From: Acidobacteriota bacterium
GTDB lineage: Bacteria > Acidobacteriota > Terriglobia > Terriglobales > Acidobacteriaceae
Assembly: GCA_021778875.1 (NCBI GenBank)
Contig: JAJYBT010000006.1
Coordinates: forward strand, 1-16,053
Direction: 5' to 3'
Length of the DNA stretch: 16,053 nucleotides
A model generated the notes under the pieces. The model had not been told where the DNA came from and searched no databases. It worked only from the letters and a program-made list of their open reading frames with translations. The position numbers were made by a program, and so were the translations under genes. Shown one piece after another: positions 1 to 6,355 of this stretch; the first letter of the stretch is position 1, and every line of letters begins with the position of its first letter.

Positions 1-1204
1 GATCCAGAACATCCTGCACGAGACGGTTACCGGCAATCGCATTGTGAAGGCCTTCAACACGGAGCTGTGGGAGATTCTGCGGTTTCAAAAGGCGGCAAAG
101 CGCCTGTTTCGCGCCAACCTGCGCAGCGTTCGCATCCAGTCCATCAGCTCGCCGCTCATGGATACGATCGGCGCGATCGCCATTGCGCTGCTGCTCTTGA
201 TTGGCCGCAATGAAATTCAGCATGGCCGCATGACGATCGGCGCATTTGGCGCCTTCATCATTGTGCTCTTCAAGCTGTACGACCCGGTGCGCAAGTTTGC
301 CTACTTCTACAACAGCTTCCAGCAGGCCATGGGCGCGTCGGCTTCCATCTTCGGTTTCTTTGACGTGAAGGATGACGTGAAGGAGTGCCAGCATGCGAAG
401 TCGCTGAAGGGCTTCTCCAAGTCGATTCACTTTGAGGATGTGGGGTTCTTCTACTCGACGGAAGAGGGGGAGCACCAGATTCTGCATAACGTGGACCTGG
501 AGGTGCGCGCGGGAGAGGTGCTGGCACTGGTGGGTCCAAGCGGAGCGGGCAAGTCCACGCTCGTGAACTTGATTCCGCGTTTCTTCGATGTGACTTCCGG
601 CCGCATCCTGATTGATGGGCATGACCTGCGCGACCTGACGCTTTCCTCGCTTCGCCGCGAGGTGGCGCAGGTTACGCAGGAGACCATCCTGTTTAACGAT
701 ACGGTGCGCAACAACATTGCCTATGGCCAGCCCGATATGCACAGTCATCTGGTGGAGCAGGCCGCGCGGAATGCTCTTGCGCATGACTTTATTCTGCGTA
801 TGCCGCAGGGTTACGACACCGTGATTGGCGAGAAGGGATTCCGGCTTTCGGGCGGCGAGCGTCAGCGCATTGCGATTGCCCGCGCCATCCTGAAGAACGC
901 ACCTATTCTCATCCTGGATGAAGCGACGTCGGCGCTGGATGCAGAGAGCGAATCGCTTGTGCAGGCTGCGCTGGCTAACCTGATGCAGGGACGCACGGTG
1001 CTGGTGATTGCGCACAGGCTGGGCACGGTGCGCCGGGCCAATCGTATTGCGGTGCTTGAGGGTGGACGCATTACGGCTGTGGGCCCGCACGAGGAGCTTT
1101 TGAACATTTCGCCCACCTACCAGAGGCTTTACCAGTTGCAGTTTATGGATGTACCCGAGAACGGAACGCTGGAGCCGATGGCTTTCGGCGATGTAAAGGA
1201 ATAG
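1..1204 (+). CDS. ABC exporter, MsbA-like (5' truncated by window edge)
   Basis: This is the C-terminal part of a fused membrane/ATPase ABC exporter. The frame is open from base 2, so the true start lies before the window. The visible peptide begins inside the cytoplasmic helices, with a typical exporter motif (HETVTGNRIVKAFN). The last two membrane segments follow (nt about 150-220 and 235-290), then a complete nucleotide-binding domain: Walker A GPSGAGKST at nt 533-559, signature LSGGERQ at 845-865, Walker B ILILDEATSALD from nt 905, and the H-loop in IAHRLG. Proteins of this type usually act as homodimers in the inner membrane. Family resemblance plus the lpxL/lpxD genes elsewhere in the window suggest lipid A-core flipping, but other lipid or peptide substrates cannot be excluded. 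yicC starts 5 bp after the stop, so the two genes are probably co-transcribed. The ABC-exporter call is secure; the substrate is inferred. Confidence 0.9.
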   Translation, partial: IQNILHETVTGNRIVKAFNTELWEILRFQKAAKRLFRANLRSVRIQSISSPLMDTIGAIAIALLLLIGRNEIQHGRMTIGAFGAFIIVLFKLYDPVRKFAYFYNSFQQAMGASASIFGFFDVKDDVKECQHAKSLKGFSKSIHFEDVGFFYSTEEGEHQILHNVDLEVRAGEVLALVGPSGAGKSTLVNLIPRFFDVTSGRILIDGHDLRDLTLSSLRREVAQVTQETILFNDTVRNNIAYGQPDMHSHLVEQAARNALAHDFILRMPQGYDTVIGEKGFRLSGGERQRIAIARAILKNAPILILDEATSALDAESESLVQAALANLMQGRTVLVIAHRLGTVRRANRIAVLEGGRITAVGPHEELLNISPTYQRLYQLQFMDVPENGTLEPMAFGDVKE

Positions 1205-1209
1205 CCGGC

Positions 1210-2109
1210 ATGCCGATTTATTCAATGACGGGCTTTGCCCGCGCTCAAGTTCGCGTTCACGATCAACTGACGTACACGCTGAGCCTGAAGAGCGTAAACC
1301 ATCGTTTTCTTGATCTGCAGCTGCGCCTGCCGGGCGGGCTGGACGCGCTGGAGATGGATCTGCGGCGGATGCTGAAAGAGAGCCTGGTGCGCGGTCATGT
1401 GGAACTGATGCTCTCAGTGGATCGCTCGCAGCAGCAGAAGGCGGGCTACAACCGCGATCTTGTGTCGACGTATCTGGGTGCGTTTCAGACGGCGCGCGAA
1501 GAATTTGGCCTGGCGGGAGAGCCGGATCTGAATGCAGTGCTGCGGATGCCGGCTGCGCTACAGAGTGAGAATTACAGCAACAGCGACGAGGATCTTGCGG
1601 CTCTGGCGGAGAGCGTGAAAGCAAAGATCGGGCCGTTGCTGGAAGATCTGAAAGGAATGCGCGCGCGCGAGGGCGAATCGCTGGAAGCCATTCTCCATGC
1701 TTCGCTCGACCGGCTGGCGGAAGCGGTGCAGGGTGTGTCGGAATCGCGGCCTGAAGTCGAGGCGCGTTACCAGGAGCGCTTGACGCAACGGCTTGTGGCC
1801 GCCACCGGCAATGAATTCAATCGGCAGCGGCTGCTGGAAGAAGTGGCCGTCCTGGTGGATCGCAGCGATATTGCAGAAGAGCTGGCGCGGATGACGACGC
1901 ACATCGGGCATTTTCGCGAACTGCTGGCTGCGGGCGGCGAGGTGGGCAAGAAGCTGGATTTTCTGTTGCAGGAGATGAACCGCGAAGCCAACACGCTGCT
2001 CTCCAAGACAGGCGGCGTCGGCGGCAAGGGCACACGCATTACCGAGCTTGGGCTGGCGATGAAAGCGGAAATTGAAAAGGCTCGTGAGCAGGTCCAGAAC
2101 GTGGAGTAG
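1210..2109 (+). CDS. yicC: YicC/YloC family endoribonuclease
   Basis: This 299-residue protein has family length and both diagnostic ends. The N-terminus carries SMTGFAR (residues 5-11), and the C-terminal half carries FLLQEMNREANTLLSKT followed by an acidic helix ending EIEKAREQVQNVE. Members of this family (E. coli YicC) are cytoplasmic endoribonucleases acting in RNA turnover. The ATG start at 1210 has a good ribosome binding site, AAGGA at about 1196-1200, inside the end of the preceding gene. The gene lies between the ABC exporter and gmk. The yicC-gmk-rpoZ order is widespread in bacteria and supports the call. Nothing looks damaged. The family assignment is secure; the exact RNA targets are unknown. 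Confidence 0.93.
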   Translation: MPIYSMTGFARAQVRVHDQLTYTLSLKSVNHRFLDLQLRLPGGLDALEMDLRRMLKESLVRGHVELMLSVDRSQQQKAGYNRDLVSTYLGAFQTAREEFGLAGEPDLNAVLRMPAALQSENYSNSDEDLAALAESVKAKIGPLLEDLKGMRAREGESLEAILHASLDRLAEAVQGVSESRPEVEARYQERLTQRLVAATGNEFNRQRLLEEVAVLVDRSDIAEELARMTTHIGHFRELLAAGGEVGKKLDFLLQEMNREANTLLSKTGGVGGKGTRITELGLAMKAEIEKAREQVQNVE

Positions 2110-2154
2110 CAGGCCAACACGCCGCTCACTGGCAAGGAAAGGGAAGACTAAAAC

Positions 2155-2895
2155 GTGGCAGGTATCTTGTTTATCATCTCGGCGCCCTCCGGTTCCGGCA
2201 AAAGCACGCTGGTGGGTGAGCTGCGCAAGCAGGTCACCGGTGTGGACTTTTCCATATCCTGGACGACCCGCCCCCCGCGCGGCTCGGAGGAGCACGGACG
2301 GGAGTACTACTTCACCAACCGCGAAGAGTTTGAACGGATGCGGGATGAAGGCAAGTTTCTGGAGTACGCCGAGGTCTTTGGGAACTACTACGGAACAGCC
2401 AGACACTCGCTGGAGGATGCGCGACGCCAGGGACATGACCTGCTGCTCGACATCGATGTGCAGGGGGCTGACCAGGTACGCAAGACTATGCCCGAGGCGG
2501 TGAGTATCTTTGTTATGCCTCCCACGCCCAAGGTGCTGCGCACCCGCCTGCGGAATCGCAGCCGCGCGGAGGGCCAGGTAAATGAGGCGGAGCTCTACCG
2601 GCGCCTGAGCGAAGCCAGCAAAGAAATTGAGAATTATCGGGATTACGGCTATATTTTGGTCAACGACATCCTGGACCGTACGGTGGCGCAGTTGGAGGCC
2701 ATTGTGCTCGCCGAGCGGTTTTACCGGAACGGCGAGCCAATTGCGTACCGTTCCAGCAGGGTGTTGGAGGTGGCCGCCGCCTGCAGGCTTGCAAATTCGC
2801 GGGATCGGCTGAAGCCGGTGCTCGAAGCATTTGGAATTGATGGGGTGTCTGGCCAGCAACAGCTTCCCTTTGGAGACGAATCTGATGAGGATTGA
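2155..2895 (+). CDS. gmk: Guanylate kinase
   Basis: Guanylate kinase phosphorylates GMP (and dGMP) with ATP to form GDP in the cytoplasm. The P-loop APSGSGKST lies at residues 10-18 and the GMP-binding segment TTRPPRGSEEHGREYYF at 37-53. The central LLDIDVQGADQVR motif and the lid-type stretch VNEAELYRRLSEASKEI are also present. The start is a GTG at 2155 preceded by a purine-rich AAGGAAAGGGAAG ribosome binding site (about 2134-2146). At 246 residues the protein is longer than the usual 200-210. The extra length is a C-terminal tail after the core fold, ending in an acidic DESDED. The last 11 bp overlap the start of rpoZ, which suggests translational coupling. The gene sits 45 bp after yicC, presumably in the same operon. 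Confidence 0.96.
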   Translation: MAGILFIISAPSGSGKSTLVGELRKQVTGVDFSISWTTRPPRGSEEHGREYYFTNREEFERMRDEGKFLEYAEVFGNYYGTARHSLEDARRQGHDLLLDIDVQGADQVRKTMPEAVSIFVMPPTPKVLRTRLRNRSRAEGQVNEAELYRRLSEASKEIENYRDYGYILVNDILDRTVAQLEAIVLAERFYRNGEPIAYRSSRVLEVAAACRLANSRDRLKPVLEAFGIDGVSGQQQLPFGDESDED

Positions 2896-3115
2896 AACCC
2901 AGTTTGATTCGAACTATCGCAAGGTTCTGGTAGCGGCGCGTCGCGCGCGGCAGTTGCAGAGCGGTTCCGCGGCGCTGATCGCCAGCCGCTCCAACAAAGC
3001 CTGCCGGATTGCGCAGGATGAGATTGACGCCGGAAAGATCGCGTACGTCAAGGGCGACGTCCCGGTGCAGAAGCCGCTGGTGGAAGATCGCGGGATTCCG
3101 ATTCTCTCGCATTGA
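2885..3115 (+). CDS. rpoZ: RNA polymerase omega subunit
   Basis: This short protein (76 residues) has the omega core: a first helix NYRKVLVAARRARQLQ (residues 10-25) and the second motif SNKACRIAQDEIDAGKI (36-52). Omega assists assembly and stability of RNA polymerase by wrapping the beta' subunit. An upstream in-frame ATG at 2831 would add 18 residues that look like gmk read in another frame. I chose the ATG at 2885 because GGAG at 2872-2875 is correctly spaced for it and the protein then begins like acidobacterial omega proteins. The gene overlaps the end of gmk by 11 bp (gmk stop at 2893-2895). Position directly after gmk is the usual arrangement. The residues after 53 (VKGDVPVQKPLVEDRG) are a short lineage-variable tail. 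Confidence 0.9.
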   Translation: MRIETQFDSNYRKVLVAARRARQLQSGSAALIASRSNKACRIAQDEIDAGKIAYVKGDVPVQKPLVEDRGIPILSH

Positions 3116-3151
3116 TCGTCCAGCCGGTTACGTAACGGATCAAGACGGTAG

Positions 3152-3200
3152 AGGCGCGGCGGTAGTTCTTCCCCGGAACAGCCGGGAAGAGCACGCGCCT
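3152..3200 (+). other. Imperfect stem-loop between rpoZ and coaBC
   Basis: An outer stem AGGCGCG (3152-3158) pairs with CGCGCCT (3194-3200). Inside it, CTTCCCCGG pairs with CCGGGAAG around a short loop, with one bulged C. No T-run follows, so it is not a classical intrinsic terminator. It could pause or end the upstream gmk-rpoZ transcript with help from Rho, or stabilise its 3' end. A perfect 10-bp palindrome GTTACGTAAC at 3127-3136 lies just upstream. Confidence 0.45.
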
Positions 3201-3225
3201 GCGTTCGTCCGATGCGAATTCAGAC

Positions 3226-3231
3226 TAGAAT
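3226..3231 (+). promoter_or_regulatory. Candidate -10 element giving a leaderless coaBC transcript
   Basis: TAGAAT (5 of 6 matches to the sigma70 -10 consensus) ends six bases before the coaBC ATG. There is only a weak -35 (TTCGTC at 3204-3209, spacer 16). Transcription from this element would begin on or next to the start codon. This fits the absence of any Shine-Dalgarno sequence upstream of coaBC. It is inferred from sequence only. Confidence 0.4.
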
Positions 3232-3237
3232 TTAGAT

Positions 3238-4554
3238 ATGAGAGTAACGGTTGGTGTATCGGGTGGCGTTGCCGCATACAAGGCGGCGGAGTTGGTGCGC
3301 GCCCTGCAGAAGCAGGCACTTGAAGTTCATGTTGTCATGACCGAGTCCGCTACCCGGTTCATTCAGCCGCTAACCTTTGCAGCGCTCACCGGGCACAAGG
3401 TAATCACCAGCCTCTGGGACGAGTCCGGCAGCGGCGAGAGCGACTATAACCCGGCCGGGGAACAGAGTGGAATTGAGCATATTGCGGAGGCGCAGTGGGC
3501 CGATGCTCTGGTGGTTGCGCCCGCAACCGCGAATATTCTGGCGAAGTTTGCGCACGGGATTGCCGATGATTTTCTGACCACGATGTATCTGGCGACGCAG
3601 GCTCAGGTTCTAGTGGCCCCGGCCATGAACGTGAACATGTGGGAGCATCCCGCTACGCAAGCGAATGTGGAGGTTTTGCGGCTGCGCGGCGTTCGCGTGA
3701 TTGAGCCCGGGACCGGCGAGCTCGCATGCGGCATGGTGGGTGCGGGGCGCATGGCTGAGCCTGACGCGATTGCCGAAGCAGTTTTGAATGCGCTTGGCCG
3801 ACGCCATGATCTGGCCGGGGAAGTGGTGCTGGTGACTGCAGGCGGTACCCGCGAGGCGCTTGATCCCGTGCGATTTCTGGGAAATCGTTCGAGCGGCAAG
3901 ATGGGCTATGCCATTGCCGATGCCGCACAGAGCCGGGGCGCCAAGGTCATTCTGGTCAGCGGCCCGTCGGCACTGCCACCTCCGCCGCACTGCGAGCTGG
4001 TGAAGGTGACGACTGCCGATCAGATGCGCACGGCGGTTCTGGAGCACATGAGCGAGGCTACTCTCATCATCAAAGCCGCGGCTGTGGCCGACTATCGCCC
4101 CACCAATCCCTCTGGTCAGAAACTCAAGCGTACTGGGCCAATCACGCTGGAGCTGACCCCGACGGAGGATATTCTTGCCGAGGTCGCACGGCATCGCCGG
4201 CCCGGGCAACTGATCATCGGCTTTGCCGCAGAGACGGAAAACAGCATGGAGAATGGTCGCGCCAAGCTGCTGCGCAAGGGAGCCGATGCAATCGTTGTGA
4301 ATGATGTATCCGGTGAGGGAGTGGGCATTGATGCAGACAATAATGCTGCCGCCTTCCTACCTCCATCCACGGCGATTGATCTGCCGGAGATGCCGAAGCG
4401 CAAGCTGGCGGACCGCATTCTCGATGAGATTCTGACCCTGCGCCGCCCGCGCTCTCTGGTTGTGGAACTGGATGAGACGACGCCGCAGGAGCGCGTCCTC
4501 AGCGAGTCGGAGTCACCCGCGAGTCATCGCAGACATCTGATTGTGGAGGGCTGA
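3238..4554 (+). CDS. coaBC: Bifunctional phosphopantothenoylcysteine decarboxylase / phosphopantothenate-cysteine ligase
   Basis: This 438-residue fused enzyme makes 4'-phosphopantetheine precursors for coenzyme A. The CoaC half (about 1-185) is an FMN flavoprotein with GVSGGVAAYKA (6-16), catalytic His81 in EHIAEAQWAD, the PATANILAK motif, PAMNVNMW (128-135) and active-site Cys164 in LACGMVGAGR. The CoaB half has VTAGGTREALDPVRFLGNRSSGKMG (Asn216), AAVADYRP, the KLKR lysine motif (295-298), IIGFAAET and VNDVSGEGVGID. Two oddities are an extra Gly/Ser-rich loop at about residues 62-77 before the catalytic His, and a C-terminal tail (about 403-438) beyond the usual end. The ATG at 3238 lacks a Shine-Dalgarno sequence and may be leaderless. 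The glycosylase gene begins 2 bp after the stop, so the two genes should be co-expressed. Confidence 0.96.
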   Translation: MRVTVGVSGGVAAYKAAELVRALQKQALEVHVVMTESATRFIQPLTFAALTGHKVITSLWDESGSGESDYNPAGEQSGIEHIAEAQWADALVVAPATANILAKFAHGIADDFLTTMYLATQAQVLVAPAMNVNMWEHPATQANVEVLRLRGVRVIEPGTGELACGMVGAGRMAEPDAIAEAVLNALGRRHDLAGEVVLVTAGGTREALDPVRFLGNRSSGKMGYAIADAAQSRGAKVILVSGPSALPPPPHCELVKVTTADQMRTAVLEHMSEATLIIKAAAVADYRPTNPSGQKLKRTGPITLELTPTEDILAEVARHRRPGQLIIGFAAETENSMENGRAKLLRKGADAIVVNDVSGEGVGIDADNNAAAFLPPSTAIDLPEMPKRKLADRILDEILTLRRPRSLVVELDETTPQERVLSESESPASHRRHLIVEG

Positions 4555-4556
4555 GG

Positions 4557-5465
4557 GTGGCGCAGTCACTTGACCCTCTCACGCAGCAGGCTCTGAGTGC
4601 CCGCCTTCGCTTCTATCGAGATCTCGGCCTGACGGAGTTCTATCGCAGGCCCGTCGATCCGTCGTGGATCGCGCCTGCGGCGGAGATCCAAGTGCCTGCG
4701 ATAGAGGAAATGCCAGCGGCTGGCGCGCCGCAGCAAGCAGTAGCGGAGAGGATTGAAGCCGGTGGCGCCGGCTTGTCCCGAACGATTGCAGAAGAACCAC
4801 CGCAAGCAGAACTTCTTCAGGAGAACACGCTCATTCCACCACGCAAGGCGATTCCCGCATCTCCTCAGATTGCTGCTGCTGTTCCGCCAGCTGAGCGCGA
4901 GCAGGCTCTACAGGCTATTCGCAACGACATTGGCGACTGCACGCGGTGTGCGCTGCACAAAGGACGCAACAAGCTGGTGTTCGGCGATGGAAGCCCACTG
5001 GCCCGGCTGATGTTTGTGGGCGAGGGGCCGGGAGCCGATGAAGATGCGCAGGGGTTGCCATTTGTGGGCCGCGCCGGGCAATTGCTGAACAACATGATTG
5101 CAGCGATGGGGCTGAAGCGCGAAGAGGTGTACATCGCCAACGTGGTGAAGTGCCGTCCGCCGAGCAATCGCACACCTGAGCCGGACGAGGCAAATACGTG
5201 CTCCCCGTTTTTATTTCGCCAGATTGATGTGGTGCGACCGGAGGTGCTGGTTGCACTGGGGGCTACGGCGGCGACCTATCTGCTGGGCCAGCGGCAGCCA
5301 CTGGCTGGCTTGCGCGGGCGCGTGCATGCGTTTCGTGGCGCGAAACTCATTGTGACGTATCATCCAGCCTTCCTGTTGCGCGATCCTCGACAGAAGAAAG
5401 AGGCGTGGGCCGATTTGCAGATTGCCATGCGCGAACTGGGGCTGAAGGCGCCAGTCAAGAGTTGA
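4557..5465 (+). CDS. udg: Family 4 uracil-DNA glycosylase (4Fe-4S)
   Basis: This enzyme removes uracil from DNA to start base excision repair. The catalytic domain (about 115-302) has the family 4 iron-sulfur cysteines C128, C131, C199 and C215, motif GEGPGADED at 155-163, the KCRPPSNR segment, and the HPAFLLR motif at 269-275. The N-terminus is unusual. A short conserved-looking helix ([20 protein letters not shown]) is followed by about 80 residues of Pro/Ala/Glu/Gln-rich, probably disordered linker (about 38-115) before the first cysteine. The GTG start at 4557 has GGAG at about 4545-4548 in the end of coaBC. No closer ATG would keep the N-terminal helix. The gene converges with the minus-strand glucokinase gene, with only 19 bp between stops. 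The family call is firm; the role of the N-terminal extension is unknown. Confidence 0.93.
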   Translation: MAQSLDPLTQQALSARLRFYRDLGLTEFYRRPVDPSWIAPAAEIQVPAIEEMPAAGAPQQAVAERIEAGGAGLSRTIAEEPPQAELLQENTLIPPRKAIPASPQIAAAVPPAEREQALQAIRNDIGDCTRCALHKGRNKLVFGDGSPLARLMFVGEGPGADEDAQGLPFVGRAGQLLNNMIAAMGLKREEVYIANVVKCRPPSNRTPEPDEANTCSPFLFRQIDVVRPEVLVALGATAATYLLGQRQPLAGLRGRVHAFRGAKLIVTYHPAFLLRDPRQKKEAWADLQIAMRELGLKAPVKS

Positions 5466-5484
5466 GCGCAGGGCAGCGCTCGGT

Positions 5485-6246
5485 TCATCTGGGGTCCTGC
5501 CAGAGTTTGACGCCGCCGAGGAGACCGGTTTCGTTGGGAACGATGGTGATGTTCTTGCCGGGGTCGAAATCGATCTTTTTGGCGTTGCCGCCGCCAATGT
5601 AAAGGTGATCCCAGTTGAAGAGCTTTTCGGTCTGGTCGATGGCTTCTTTCAGCAGCTTGTTCCAGCGTTTCTTGCCGAAGCGGTCGAGGCCGCGGCGTCC
5701 CAGGTAGTCCTCGTAGGTCATACCCTTGACGCGCCAGGGGTGGTGGCCGAGTTCGAGGCCCGGACAGAGGCGGCCGTCCGTGAAGAGGGAACCGCCAAGG
5801 CCGGTGCCGAGGGTAAGAGTGAGCTCGACGCCGACGCCCTTGATGGCTCCGTAGCCCTGCACGGCGGCGTCATTGCAGACGCGCACGGGTTTGCGCCAGA
5901 GCTTTTCGAGCTCAGCCTGCAGCGGGAAACCTCCGGCCCAGCGGGGGTGAAGGTTAAAGGCGCCGTAGGTCTTGCCGTGTTTGACGATGCCGGGAAATCC
6001 GACGGAGACGCGGTCGAATTTACCGAGCATGCGGCGCAGCTCATCGAGCTTTTTCAGCACAGCCGCCGGCGTGGGGATTTTTGGCGTGACGATGCGCTGG
6101 CGCTCGCTGAGCGGCTTGCCCTCAGTATCAAGAAGCATGGCCTTGAGGTGGGAGCCTCCGATATCGATGGAGAGCGTGATTGGAGATTGAGGCGACGAGG
6201 ACGGGCTGGCTGCGGGACTGGGTGTGGTTTTCGTCTTGGGTGCCAT
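5485..6246 (-). CDS. ppgK: Polyphosphate glucokinase-like ROK family kinase
   Basis: This ROK-fold sugar kinase (253 residues) resembles strictly or mixed polyphosphate-dependent glucokinases, which make glucose 6-phosphate from glucose and polyphosphate (or ATP). Visible motifs are the phosphate-binding SIDIGGSHLKA (27-36), VGFPGIV, catalytic Asp126 in VCNDAAVQGYG, the second phosphate motif TLGTGLGGSLFTDG (145-158), ELGHH (165-169) and YIGGGNAKKI. The ROK zinc cysteine cluster is not visible, as expected for the PPGK branch. The first about 23 residues are Pro/Ser/Thr-rich and low complexity. The frame stays open 88 codons upstream, but that stretch reads over the priA start, so I chose the ATG at 6246. 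No Shine-Dalgarno sequence precedes it, and TACAAT lies eight bases upstream. Phosphoryl-donor specificity cannot be decided from sequence alone. Confidence 0.87.
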   Translation of the reverse strand: MAPKTKTTPSPAASPSSSPQSPITLSIDIGGSHLKAMLLDTEGKPLSERQRIVTPKIPTPAAVLKKLDELRRMLGKFDRVSVGFPGIVKHGKTYGAFNLHPRWAGGFPLQAELEKLWRKPVRVCNDAAVQGYGAIKGVGVELTLTLGTGLGGSLFTDGRLCPGLELGHHPWRVKGMTYEDYLGRRGLDRFGKKRWNKLLKEAIDQTEKLFNWDHLYIGGGNAKKIDFDPGKNITIVPNETGLLGGVKLWQDPR

Positions 6247-6254
6247 CAGCAGGA

Positions 6255-6260
6255 ATTGTA
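6255..6260 (-). promoter_or_regulatory. Candidate -10 element for the glucokinase gene (leaderless)
   Basis: Read on the minus strand this is TACAAT, five of six matches to the -10 consensus, placed eight bases before the ATG at 6246. Transcription would start one or two bases before the ATG. The corresponding -35 position is poor (TCGCAA/ATCGCA). No Shine-Dalgarno sequence is present, so a leaderless mRNA is plausible. Confidence 0.4.
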
Positions 6261-6355
6261 CTGCGGAAACCGGGAGTTGCGATGCCAGATCTGGCGTGCA
6301 GGGCGGGGCGACTGCGCGGTGTAAGCCGCATCCCCTAAACTGGGTGCTGGCCCCG

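Noticed and set aside
1558..2859. A 433-codon minus-strand open frame over yicC and gmk
   Set aside because: It crosses two clear genes and shows no family motif; it is an artefact of GC-rich codon use.
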